The translations under genes and the position numbers were made by a program. DNA of 64,000 nucleotides from Mytilus galloprovincialis (taxonomy: Eukaryota; Mollusca; Bivalvia; Mytilida; Mytilidae). The notes under the pieces are model-generated. The model did not search any database and was not told the origin of the DNA. It saw only the letters and a program-made list of their open reading frames with translations. Below are positions 34,227 through 45,739 of the stretch, in pieces. The stretch spans positions 59,479,078 through 59,543,077 of the forward strand of contig NC_134841.1 in assembly GCF_965363235.1 (NCBI RefSeq). The letters are read 5' to 3'. Each line of letters starts with the position of its first letter. The stretch's first letter is position 1.

Positions 34227-34849
34227 TAAGTTATTCAAAAGTGAAGAAGATTGTTGTTTTTACCATGCAGTCGTTTGTGTCCTAGTTTCTCAGACTAATT
34301 TTAAAATAGTAATCAAGAAAATAGAAAAGAGATGGTGGCCAGGGGAAAAGGAAAGGGCGATGGAAATTTTTTATATCTACGTGTTATATTAAGGTTTACT
34401 AGTTTAGGATTTTTTTCTGAGACAAGTGCCCGTGAATTGTAGTTTCTTGTTTTTCATAGTACAAAGTGTATCATCAGTACAGCGGATATAGGTACTAACC
34501 AAGCGGGCGTGAACGATTTTGATCTTACACGGTAACGAAAATCTTTGTTTTGTTCACATAATATCAGTGTGTACTTCAATCTAAACATAATTGTTGTTTT
34601 AAGAAATGATTTGGTCGTAGGTTGATGATTAGAGAAGTCTCTTCATTTTCTCAAAGATTCATGACTAAAAACATGTGCAAAAACTCGTCAAAGAAGTTGG
34701 CACTCGTCTCATCAGATATAATTCTATTTTCATTGCAACTCTTTTTCTGATAGAAGGCCATAGTGTGTGTGTAATAAATATAGCAGTTTCAATCATTAAG
34801 TGGCATTAATATCTTTCATACATTCCCCATTTCAGAATCATTGATGGTT

Positions 34850-35035
34850 TAGACCAATTTTTCTATGATTCCATATGGATTAAAAATAAAATTTGTGTAC
34901 TGTTATAATAAAGAAGGATACGACTACAAAATAAACACATCATAGTTTTGTCTTTATCATAAAAAAAAAAACGTAGGCTAAAAAGCTGTTAAAATAGGTG
35001 CAATTTGGGTACCGTCACGTTATACGTTTCATTTG
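34850..35035 (+). repeat. Fragment of block C family
   Basis: Matches 24535-24695 with divergence: ATGGATTAAAAATAAAATTTG, AAACACATCATAGTTTTGTC and AGGTGCAATTTGGGTA align in order. It shows that block C belongs to a dispersed repeat rather than a unique locus. Confidence 0.65.
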
Positions 35036-35129
35036 TTTCTTTTAAAATATGTTTTGAATTGTTCAAAAAGCTCAGTAGGGCTTATTATTAAAATGTTTGT
35101 TAATAAATAAACTCATAATAGATATCAGG

Positions 35130-35400
35130 ACTTAATTTTGTATATACGCCAGACGCGCGTTTCGTCTACAAAAGACTCACCAGTGACGCTCGAATCCAAA
35201 AAAGTTAAATAAGCCAAATAAAGTACAAAGTTGAAGAGCATTGAGGACCAAAATTCCTAAAAAGTTTTGCCAAATCCAGCTAAGGCAGAGACATGTCTCT
35301 GGCTAAGGTAATCTATGCCTGAGGTAGTAAAGCCTTAGTATTTCAAAAATTCAAAATTTTGTAAAACAGTTAATTTATAAATATAACCAGAATTCATGTT
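35130..35400 (+). repeat. Dispersed repeat (GCCAGACGCGCGTTTCGTC)
   Basis: The run GCCAGACGCGCGTTTCGTCT, AAGACTCACCAGTGACGCTC, AGAGCATTGAGGACCAAAAT and GTAAAGCCTTAGTATTTC matches a repeat I recall as abundant in Mytilus. There is no second copy here. It contains a small imperfect internal direct repeat (GACATGTCTCTGGCTAAGG). Confidence 0.5.
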
Positions 35401-36550
35401 AATATTTCTTTACTTACTGACCGTTATATTCCGTAAGCTGATATTTTGGTACATGGGACGATACAAAATTATGAAATGTTAGTGACGAATTGTCTACCTT
35501 TCAATCACAGAACGCCTGATTCTAATCCGCTCAGTTTTCTTCTTGTAGCTACTTCCGGATCCGGTTACCAAATACAAAACCCCGCAATTTTCTGATTTTT
35601 TATAAAGAACATTCTATTTGGCTGGTACCTAAATAGGTAAACACATGAACTTCAAACTTAAACTAACTCAAATCTGAGATGTTATACGCATGCATTTGGT
35701 CGAAGCTGTAATCTGAAATGCATTTTAAAAATTGAGATTAACACAATTTAAATTTTTTCATGTGAAAACCACAGTCTGACACTTCTTAATATAATTTTTG
35801 GGGTTGGCTTAACTATCCACACATAATTTTTCGTGTAAGTGTGGATAGTAAATCCCTATTGACAGAAACCAGTGCCATTTGTATAAACATCGAAGTCTGA
35901 GTGAGATAACTCAAAATAATAAACATATGCTGCACTAGTCTAGATAAATTATACACATCTTATCACTTTTTGTCTGCCATTACTGGACATCACACAGGTT
36001 CCGGTAAAGTTTTGACGTCATAATACAATATATCGGAAGCCACAATGGAAAAGTGATTGTTATCATTGTTATGTATGATTCAATAGTTCAAGCAGTATAG
36101 ATTCCCAGGTCAGCCAGGAATAGCAATAAGGTGTACATGTGTAATTATGACAGACATCGTCAAAGGAAGATGTCCCAGATAAAAAAAAAAGCCTTGCAAG
36201 ATGTCATAATTATTTGGACTGCACTGAAGACCAAATAATTGTATCATCTGTTTTTTTTTCAATCTGTGAAATCTCCCTACATTGGAATTCAGAGTTTGCA
36301 AAACCTTTTGATACCAATTGGTCATAGTATTGACAAAGCAAGATTATTTGTTAGTCCTACAAAATTTTTGCCAGTCCTACAAAGTCTTTCAATTTCATCT
36401 TGAAATAATTTAATTTTGGATGTAACGCGTCTTCTGATTGGCTTACATTATTTCGTTATCAAACCATAGACATAATTTAGTCATGTGACCGTGACGTCAT
36501 CAACGTTTTTTCATGGTTTTCTACGGTTTAAAATGGAATTTAGAATTAAA
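35400..36550. other. No gene recognised
   Basis: AT-rich sequence with short frames only. A 71-residue minus-strand frame at 36110-36325 has no recognisable domain. Confidence 0.45.
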
Positions 36551-36554
36551 TTAT

Positions 36555-36706
36555 AAGAAATGACTGTTATATTTTTTCTGTCTATTCAAAATAACATAAA
36601 AAATGTGGTGCACACTGTTAAATAACCCGCTACACGCGTTATTCAGTGTGCACCAAATTTTTAATGTTATTTCTTCATAGACAGAAAAAATATTAGTCAT
36701 TCCTTA
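36555..36706. repeat. Long near-perfect hairpin
   Basis: The left arm (about 36559-36627) carries AATGACT, TTTTTTCTGTCTAT and GTGGTGCACACTG. It is mirrored by the right arm (about 36638-36702) with CAGTGTGCACC, ATAGACAGAAAAAAT and AGTCATT. Only about ten bases lie in the loop. Arms of about 65 bp with few mismatches suggest a palindromic MITE or a structured RNA source. Confidence 0.85.
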
Positions 36707-37236
36707 CATAAATTTATAAATATATTTTATCGAAAAATAACTTTATTTATATTAGTTTTATTCTTCACAGCCAAATTAATGACGAAGGATTGGTTCTGGT
36801 CAGCTGATTGTTTATTTCAAAGTCATCTTCTCTGTTAGTGTTTCCTGCAGCTTTTAAAAAGGGCAGGGTAATTGTTAGCTCAAAGGGCACATTAAGTGTG
36901 ATGGACAACAATTTAAGGGCACTTACTTAATATAAACAGGCAATTTCTATAAAATGGATTCATTTAAAACATACTAGTTTAATGCTATAAAAAGGACATA
37001 TACATCTGTAATCAATCATTAAAACAAATTGTAAAACAAGAAAAAGTGTTTAAAACATATATATGAAATATTTAAAACAATAAAGACAATTAAAAACAAA
37101 ATCAGTTCTTTAAAAATGTTTAAAAACAAGAACTATGTCATATATATAAAAATATTGCTTTGGTCATATCAATTGTCATTGACAAATCCTCCTTTTTTTC
37201 CCTCAAAACAGGTTGACACATTCCCTGATATTCAAA

Positions 37237-37645
37237 TCATCTATTCCGTGCCTCTTTGGTGCTGAAAATAAATTACACATAAAACAAGAATATCTTCAAT
37301 AATCTGGAAGTTTTTTTCATAAATTGTTCCTTTCTTAAATTACTTCAAATTAAAAACTGAAGAAGTAAATTTAAAAAAAATAATTTGATGAAAAAATGAA
37401 TTAATTGAAAGTAATTAATATGCAAGTGATTTCATGAGATCCTTGGCCTAACTCAACTTTAACCTTAAATTATCCCTTTGACAAAAGTTTATTTTTACCC
37501 CCAACTAACACAGTTGCAAGTGCGTAACCATTTTGTAATAAAAATCTACAAACCTTTGAAAAAATGATAAAAGCTTTCTGCATTTTGCGGCCTGTTTCTC
37601 ATTTTCTTCCTCACATTTTCGCTTCATCCGATTTGTTGATGGCAT
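37237..37645 (-). CDS. Possible two-exon small protein gene, unrecognised
   Basis: On the minus strand an ATG at 37643-37645 opens MPSTNRMKRKCEEENEKQAA, continuing to LLSFFQ, up to a donor AAAG/GTTTGT (exon 37554-37645). An acceptor ATTTTCAG at 37262-37269 allows a second exon (37237-37261) that reaches TGA after eight codons, for 39 residues in total. The basic, charged sequence with KRKCEEE resembles the N termini of some transposon-derived zinc-finger proteins, but the match is weak. The splice frame could instead continue elsewhere. The gene lies head-to-head with SUB1, and a shared bidirectional promoter in 37646-38600 is possible. This is a low-confidence call. Confidence 0.3.
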
Positions 37646-38604
37646 GATTACTATCTGTATTCACTATTCACATGATTCAATCTATTGCAGTTTGCTAATC
37701 AGATGATTACGAAATCGATTACAAAATGGCGTCCTAGTGAACTTTTGTTTACGTTTGAAGGGAAATAACTCGAGCGGTATTCATTAAATATGTCTTTCAG
37801 TACCGGTTGTTAATTACAACGGTAAAGGCATGGCGTCAAGAATTTCGACAAAATTAGGGCAGGGCGCCAAATTTTTTTCCCAAATAGGGCAGGGCGTCGA
37901 AAAATCGCGGTGGGGCGCCATTACACGCCAAAACCACCTGTAGGAAACACTATCTGTCCAATTCATCATCTGAATTATTTTCTCAGTTGTAGCAGTTATT
38001 GTTTGCATCATCAGAAGGTTTCACAGCCGATTGTTTGCTAGAGATGGCTTCATGAAAAAATTTAACAGGACACATGTAGATATTTGCTTTGGTTTGTTTA
38101 TAATAAAATTTATTTTGGTTGTCAAGACAGACATTTGGGTGTTCAGTGACTGCCATACATTCCTTAAGCTTTGTTCCATCATTTTGTCGATATTTGATGT
38201 CGTTTCATGCATTTCTTATATTTATTATTATTCTAGACAGAGTTACACAAATATGGCAACACCAAAAAGGTTTGAAAATACATTCTACAATACATTTATT
38301 GTCAAATTTTATATAAAGCATAAATGAAGCAAAAAATATTGTGTTTCACAATGGCTCTGACGTTTTTCACTCATTGTGATACATTGTATTTCTGGTCAAA
38401 ATCTGCAAACTGAGCATAGATTGTAGTGCTAGACCTTCCCAATTACTGTACAATGCATATATGGCAAACAGAAGATACAGCTATGACAAGTGGAATGGTC
38501 TTACTCCAGTTACTTTTAAGAATTTTAATACTTAGATATACATATGAAAAATTGCCACTAAACTTTTCTCATCCACTTCAAGTAAAATAATTTTTGTATT
38601 TCAG
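37646..38604. other. SUB1 upstream region
   Basis: Contains the likely SUB1 5' non-coding exon and promoter, but neither can be placed from sequence alone. Overlapping short frames at 38031-38327 lack domain similarity. Confidence 0.35.
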
Positions 38605-38607
38605 GCT

Positions 38608-41600
38608 ATGCCAAAATCCAAAGAATTCATCTCGGACTCTGAATCAGATTCTGATAATGAAGTAAGAATACATTTATCATCATGTTTATCTTGTTACATT
38701 ACATAGTTTTCTATTAAATCCAAAACTTGATTTTTAATTGTAGCATGCATGTGGTTTATGGTATTATTTCCTGTTTTTGCCTGATTCTGAATAGGTAAAT
38801 TGTATGAAACTAGTGCATCCATCCATGTGACATTCTAAACTCTTATCTTATCCTATCATAATATGTATATTTTTATCAATGAAAACCAAATCCTGCATTA
38901 CATCTACACCTTTGGCAACTAAACTAGGTGACGTACATGTATGCTTCCAGTGTAAAATGTAAACACTTGGCTTTTTAAGGTTTCTTATATGCCTTTGAAA
39001 TTCAGAATGAAATAAAAAAGAAAATAAAAAGTGTTATTTTAAAAATTTGTATAATCATGATAATTTTTATATTTTTTAATATTATTCTATGGGGTATTAA
39101 ATTGAACAGTCAAACCAATATCAGGTGTATAGGCATTCACGAATGATAAAATTACCGTATTTGAGCTAATAGAATCAAAATAATTCATGACCAGTGTAGG
39201 TTAGTTTTCATTTAATTATCACCAAGGGTTGGGCATTTATATTCCTATTTAACCCTTCACTACTGCTCGAAATGAAATAAAACGCATATTCAAGATTTCA
39301 ATTGTAAATAGGCCAAACAAGCTGTTCCATTTAATATGTTTTAGTTTGATTAAGTTCTGCTTCTTCATTGATAAAATCTTGAACTTTTGACTGATGTTAA
39401 AATAACTTTTGTCAGAGGCAAGGTTCTGTACCAAGTCAGTACTAATACCTAAATCCTACAAAATAGTTCCCTATATATGTCATACATGTCTTACAATTTT
39501 CTAGATCTGCATTTGTTAGGATGAAATGAAACTATGATTTCTTGTAAAATTTTGCTTTTTAATATTAGTTTTTATACACATGTGCTTTGATTCTAATATA
39601 TTTAAGAGTAAAAAATAAATTGTTTTAGGCACCTAAGAAAAAGAAAACAAAAGTAGAGAAAAAAGTAGAAAAGAAAGAACCTCCAAAATCAGCAGCAAGC
39701 TCTACCCCTGGAAAAGCTGGAGAAAGAACATTTCAGGTACTTTTCATTTTGAAGCTTTAACCAGTACTAGCAATTAAGAAATTATTGCATGCATTTTTCA
39801 TTGATCTTTGTCTCGCCTTGACAGAGTCAAAAAGTCAGGACATAGCTATAAAGGGACATGCTGTTTCTAGCGTCGGCAAAGGCGGGACTCTGTCAACAAT
39901 GTATTAGTTTATGTTTAGGTCTAGTTTATTGATAACGGCAAGTGATAGGTCAATAATATTTGGTATGCAGTTGTATAAGCATTGGCACATCTCATTTCCA
40001 TGGAGTTTATTTTGCCCTGCCTGATCAGTCATGGTCTATTGACTTTGAAACTTGCTTATTTTACATATATTAGTTTGTGATTAGGTCAATTAATGGGGAA
40101 CCACAAGTGGTAGGTCAATGATATTTGGTATGCAGTTGTATAGGCATTGGCATATCTTGTTTCCGTGGAGATAAACTCTGCCCCTTAGTCATGGTCTATT
40201 GACTTAAACTTTTGCTTATTTTACATGTATTAGTTTGTGATTAGGTCAGTTCAAGGGGAACCATTAGTGGTAGGTCAATGATATTTGGTATGCAGTTGTA
40301 TAAGCTTTGATACATCTCATTTCCATGGAGAATATTTGGCCTTGCCCCTCAGTCACAGTCTAATGACTTTGAAACTTATCTTAGTTTACATGTATTAGTT
40401 TGTGATTAGATCATTTTAAGATAAACTATGTATGTTAAGTCAATGATATTTGGTATGCACATTTATTGGCATTTGCAAATATTGTTTCCATGGAAATTAT
40501 ATAGCCCCACCCCCTCTTCATGGTTCATTGACTTGGAAACTTTTTCATAATTTACAAGTTAATGTTTGTATTTAGATTTGGGAATGACTTATAATAAGTC
40601 AATGGTATTTGGTATGTAGTTGTATTAGCATTGGCAAATTTCAGTTACATGGAGATTGTTTAGCCATATCATATAACTTAGTCGTAGTTCATTGACTTTG
40701 AATATTTGCATAACTTGTGTAAGATGTTAGAGTACAATGTATAGCTATTTAGATTTCAACATTTGCATAATCCAAATTACAAAAAGGCGAGACATATATC
40801 TGTGATAACAATTTATCTGAAGAATAGATGCAAATACAAGATCAAATATTGTAGTACATGTATTGGGAAAAGCTGCCTTCAGGCATATGTATCAGATCTA
40901 TATCATATATATTGTGACTTCTTATTACAAAAAATGTATATTGCCTTACTCTTCCAATAGCATTATTCATATTAATAAAAACCTCGCAATAGTTTTTCAG
41001 TTTACAATAATCAATATTTCTCCTGCTATGGATTTGTAAACAAAAATTTCTGAGACTAGATATAAAATAATTATAACTGAAAGGGTCTAGATCTGGGTAA
41101 AGTATTTTTTAACCACAAATTGATTGAAGATACCATTACCAAGAGGGGTATTTGCATTTAAAGATTATTATATGAATAAAAGTACATGTTTGAGGAGCAA
41201 AATGAATAAGGAATCAACAGATGTAGGATTGATTTACTTTAAAATGGATATCATGCAGGGTGGGCGTCAGTGTCCAATGAACACTTTCTATTTTTATTTA
41301 TTTTTCTCCTTCAGATTTCAAGGAACAGATGGGTATCAGTTAGCGAGTTCAGAGGCAAAGTGATGGTAGGAATTAGGGAGTTCTATGAAGCTGAGGGTGA
41401 ATTAAGGCCTGGAAAAAAAGGTGAAATTTAAACCACATTTAATATAGGGATATTAAGTGAGATCAATAACGGTATCAAAGTTGTCAACTCTAAGCAATTG
41501 TATGGAATCGGAACATCCATGTTCTTTAATAGAAAATTAGAAATCTTCAGAAAAATGTTCAACAGAATATGAAAGTTAGTATGGTTATGGCCTTTTTCAA

Positions 41601-44048
41601 AATCATTTTTTTTAATACTAAATTCTGTTTTTTTTTCTCAATAGTTAACTACCAAAAGTAAAAAAATGGTCAGTGGATGATGTGGTATGAGTGTCAATGA
41701 GAGAACTCGCCATCAAAGTCACAATTCATAAAAGTAAACCATTATAGGTCAAGGTACAGTCTTCAACATGGAGCTCACACTGATCAGCAAGCGATAAAGG
41801 GCCCCAAAAATTACTGATGGAAAACAATTCAAATGGGAAAACCAACATCTTATCTATATAAAAACTGAGAAACACTAATTATGAACCAAATAAACAGATG
41901 ACAACTAAGGAACATCAGTGCGAACAATTGCAGGGGGGATTAAACAATTTAATGGTATGCAAAAATAATTGGTGATGGGAAACCTTAAGCACAAAATGAA
42001 ATTTGGATGCTGTTTAAAGTCTGACTTTGCATCTAAACATTTCCTTCATGGATAATTGCAGTGTTCTCCCCAGGCCCTTAAAGGACCACGGTCCCGCGAT
42101 GTATAATTTTCTACCGCGGTGGTATCGTTCTTGCCGCGATGTATAATTTTTCTCCGTGGTGCTAAAGTTTTTGGTAAAAAAATCGTAAATCGGTAAAGTT
42201 TGAGACGACTTGTTCAACTTTCCGTGAGGTTTAAAATTTTACATGAAAACTGACCAGTTCTAACCAGTTTAATCCAGATCTGACAGGTAGATTGTTTACA
42301 CCACGTGATCGATTTACCTTTTGAGGTTAACCTTGATGATTGGATTTAATCGAAGTACATGATTCTTTTGTGTTTTAATTAATTAAGAGATCATAATTTT
42401 AATAACAGACTTGTGAGGGACAAGCAGACATTTGTTAATGAACTGTATTACGCCAGTCTTGAGTCAAAATAATTTGCCTGTTGGAAATTAATTGTGGAGT
42501 TACTTCCCCTGATTTTGCTTATCACAAATAAATGCTCCTCAAATATAATTTCTCATTGAAAATAAAAATAAATTACAAATTGAATGCAAAATTATATTAG
42601 AATGTTACATTAAGGATAAAAACTTTCTTAGAACATACCAACAAAAATGTTTTGAAAATTATTTTTGAGAATCATACTTTTATTGATGCACAGACATATT
42701 ATATTAAATTAGTAGGTTTTTCTACTAATTTTTGAAATGACTGTGCCAGGGCTGACAAGCCTACTGCCAAAATTATGATATAATTGAAAGCAGGGCTATA
42801 GCTAAATATGAAAAAGTGGATAGATATATTTATAAAAGTACTCCTCATGTCTGGAACAAAGTATTAACTATAAAAATAATTTGTTGTTGTTTAAAAGAAT
42901 CAGGTCTAAAACTATGGAAAATAGTTTTTAATCTACTGAAGGTTCTGTATCAAAATTTAATTTTGTTCAAAGTTAATTGTTATGGTGAAATCTAACATGG
43001 GGAATGTGTAGTGTCACTACAAGTATCAGGACAAAATGGCTTGATCAAAATATAAGAAGTGACTTTAGTTTAAAGACTAATTGTGCTTTCTTTTATTTAT
43101 TCTTCAAAGATATTAAAGTATACAAACTGTTTATTGATTTATTTTTTCTACCAATAATTTTCTGACCCAAAGTCCATACAACACAGTACCACAGTTAACA
43201 AAACAAAGGCAAAAAGGTAATGACAAAAACTAACAAGAAAAAAATAAACGACGCAACGTGACACAAAATATTGTAAAATTCATTTCGTCACGCGTTACCC
43301 TGGTGCTATCCAAAAATCCTGGGGAGAACACTGAATTGTATCTTTCTGAAATAAGTTACATATATATGAATGTATTAAATCTTACTATGTTGTTGTGCGT
43401 ATTGAAATGTGTACTTTTTTTTTAACATGAAGCATAGGGTAAAATCAAGTGTATTTGATGGTAGGATGTTCTTATTCATTAAGATATTCCAAGAGCCAGA
43501 AATAATATTTCCATGGTCTACCTGGCAGCTGGCAAAATTCTATTTTTACATTGTCTATGACTAAGCCCCTCATTGTACAAGCTTTATATTGAAATCCAAG
43601 GGTTCGTCCCAATTTTTTGTTATGACTGTAAATAATGAACTGATTATTGATCAATATGTGTATATTTTATTGAATAATATGCATTTATTTTATTGATTTA
43701 TATGTATATACCGGTATTGTGAAACAGAGATCGAGTATAGGTTTGAAATTAAGATGTCATTTTTTCAAGGAATTACTGCCCTTGGACTTAACAGTTCATA
43801 AAAATTGTACCTGTCCGAATTCTAATTATTATATATATTCTATGCATGTTAGAAAATTGTAGGAAAGGAGGGGCACTTATGTTGTCCCATTGATAGAAGG
43901 TGTGTCATCATTTCATTATAACTTGTATTGCAGAGAAATTAAATGTCATCTTTTTTTTACAGGTATTTCTTTACCTCTTGACCAATGGGAAAAGTTGAAG
44001 AACCAGTTTGACGACATTAACGAAGCTGTGAGGGAAATGAGTAAATGA
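38608..44048 (+). CDS. SUB1: SUB1/PC4 transcriptional coactivator, 4 coding exons
   Basis: Coding exons 38608-38661, 39629-39736, 41315-41420 and 43963-44048 join in phase to 117 residues. Exon 1 sits behind an acceptor TTTCAG at 38599-38604, so an upstream non-coding exon is expected. The N terminus MPKSKEFISDSESDSDNE is a serine/acidic segment like that phosphorylated in PC4. A lysine-rich stretch follows (residues 20-40). Residues about 53-115 form the PC4 single-stranded-DNA-binding domain: FQISRNRWVSVSEFRGKVMV, then IREFY, ELRPGKKGISLP, QWEKLKNQ and the terminal DINEAVREMSK. Length and domain order match animal SUB1 (about 127 aa in vertebrates). The protein acts in the nucleus on RNA polymerase II initiation, elongation and DNA repair. 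Introns 2 and 3 contain mobile elements (39810-40793, 41676-41935, 42059-43333). Confidence 0.96.
39810..40793. mobile_element. Tandem-cored element in SUB1 intron 2 (five units of about 162 bp)
   Basis: The ends are a perfect 10-bp inverted repeat: GTCTCGCCTT at 39810 and AAGGCGAGAC ending at 40793. Between them are five degenerate units marked by ATATTTGGTATGCAG-type strings near 39956, 40121, 40281, 40446 and 40605, spaced 159-165 bp. Unique arms plus a core of about 160 bp resemble the pearl-type elements described in oysters. It is non-coding. Confidence 0.75.
41676..41935 (-). mobile_element. SINE-like copy in SUB1 intron 3
   Basis: Same family as 29353-29642, on the minus strand: GATGTGGTATGAGTGTCAAT, TATAGGTCAAGGTACAGTC and AAAGGGCCCCAAAAATTAC in order. 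It is diverged and lacks a clear CCTGTCC end. Confidence 0.75.
42059..43333. mobile_element. CAG...CTG TIR element in SUB1 intron 3
   Basis: The 16-bp inverted ends are CAGTGTTCTCCCCAGG (42059) and its complement ending at 43333, flanked by the 5-bp direct repeat AATTG (42054-42058 and 43334-43338). Just inside the left end, CCGCGATGTATAATTTT is repeated twice. No transposase frame is visible over its 1275 bp, so it is a non-autonomous DNA transposon. The two MITEs at 61467 and 63180 also have CAG/CTG ends and apparent 5-bp duplications. Confidence 0.8.
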
Positions 44049-44551
44049 AATAGGTCAACAAGAAGGGGCCTTAAAAGACCATTTGCTTAAGCGAAAACAT
44101 TTGTTAAAGACCTATCATTTGTAAAGAACATGGTCTAGTATCATGTTTTGTTCAACTTGGTGTACAGATTGAGAAAAAAAGATTCTTCAATAGTTTTAAA
44201 TACAATGCACAAGTTGATCATGAGGAAAAGTTGATTTATCACTGAAATTTGTTGACATTTTTTTTTTATAGAGATGAATTCATGATATTTTATTGGTATA
44301 CAAATTGTCAAGTAAATGAAAAAGTATAATTTTTAATGTTAAAATGAATTTAATTGTAAAATTTTCTCTAACTAATGTTGATAATTTATAATGTTTTATA
44401 CATTCTAGCCGTCCTTTATTTATGTCATTTATTCTTAAGGTGCTGACTTTCAGTGGCCTGTCTCATTTAAGTTCTGCATATTTCTTTGTTGTCGTTCATT
44501 CAGTTGTTGAATGTCTCATACATGTACTATATCAAACATTGTCATCAAAAT

Positions 44552-44557
44552 AATAAA
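44552..44557 (+). terminator. SUB1 polyadenylation signal
   Basis: AATAAA lies 504 bp after the SUB1 stop codon in AT-rich sequence, followed within about 20 bp by a T-rich stretch. It gives a plausible 3' UTR of about 530 bp. Confidence 0.55.
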
Positions 44558-44869
44558 ATTATTTGTGGGCATAATTTTTGCAACTCTTTATTACGATATG
44601 CTTGAAGGCACCTTCTAGAAATGCTGTCAACATTTTCATTTTATCGGTAGGTTTGCTTTTTTGTGGCAATATAGTCATGATAGTGGTTAGCAAATTTCTT
44701 GTCCCCCTCTTCATCTAGTTGATGGGGGAAAAAATTGACAGCGCTGTCAGCTAGCTATTGTTACTTCATTTGGACCTTATTTTGTGCTTAATACGATAAC
44801 CCCAGATGAAATTGGCAATGCATCTTTTATTGTGCTTACCAAGTGATTGTTATTAGTCCCCTACAAATG

Positions 44870-45160
44870 AAGTCGAAGGAGATTTTAGGGTTCGCCCTCC
44901 ATCTGTCTGTCTGTCTATCCATCCCTCAGTCAGTCAAGCAAATCAGTTTTCCACACTTTTTCTCTACATTCTTGAAGATATTGATTTGATATTTGGTATA
45001 TTGTTATTTCATGACAAGTTTAAGACCAAGCTAAATTTTGTTTCCGTCTTATGATATTGTGCAAAGTTTTGGTCCTTGCCTCCTTGGACTTAGAAAATTC
45101 ACTTTAATCAGTTTTAAACACTTTTTTCGTCATGCTTGACTAAGATATTGACTTGATATT
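44870..45160 (+). repeat. Dispersed repeat with CTGTCTGTCTGTC motif
   Basis: Starts TAGTCCCCTACAAATGAAGT and has GTTCGCCCTCCATCTGTCTG, a start typical of a family common in bivalves. It leads without a break into the element at 45161. Confidence 0.5.
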
Positions 45161-45605
45161 TATGCCCCACCTACGATAGTAGAGGGGCATTATGTTTTCT
45201 GGTCTGTGCCTCCGTTCGTCCGTCCGCTTCAGGTTAAAGTTTTTGGTCAAGGTAGTTTTTGAAGAAGTTGAAGTCCAATCAATTTGAAACTTAGTACACT
45301 TGTTCCCCATGATATGATCTTTCTAATTTTAATGCCAAATTATAGTTTTGACCCCAATTTCATGGTCCACTGAACATAGAAAATGATAGTGCGAAGTTCA
45401 GGTTTAAGTTTTTGGTCAAGGTAGTTTTTGATGAAGTTAAAGCTACATCAACTTGAAACTTAGTACACATGTTCCCTATGATATGATCTTTCTAATTTTA
45501 ATTCCAAATTAAAGTTTTGACCCCAATTTCACAGTCCACTGAACATAGAAAATGATAGTGCGAGTGGGGCATTCGTGTGCTATGGACACATTCTTGTTGT
45601 TATAT
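45161..45605 (+). mobile_element. Tandem-cored element with TGCCCCACCTACGATAG end (copy 1)
   Basis: The start forms a hairpin in which ATGCCCC pairs with GGGGCAT. A CGTTCGTCCGTCCGCTTCAG stretch follows, then two units of about 170 bp, each with GTTTTTGGTCAAGGTAGTTT and CTTGAAACTTAGTACAC. The end is GTGCGAGTGGGGCATTCGTG. An inverted copy lies at 60366-60797. The terminal hairpin and tandem core recall non-autonomous Helitron-like elements; that assignment is inferred. Confidence 0.7.
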
Positions 45606-45739
45606 AGTTTACACAATGACAAGTCATAGATCAAGTTAGCATTTTGTTCAAGTACAATTAAAATATAACCTGTTTGGGGAATATGTATTGCCATCTTTAA
45701 AAGGTAAAAATGATTAGCATGATAATATCTACAAATCCA

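Noticed and set aside
34105..34392. 95-residue open frame
   Set aside because: Generated by a 7-bp microsatellite, whose 21-bp coding period has no stop.
38031..38327. 98-residue open frame just upstream of SUB1
   Set aside because: Ends before the SUB1 start, no domain, alternative frames equally long. More likely 5' intron or promoter sequence.
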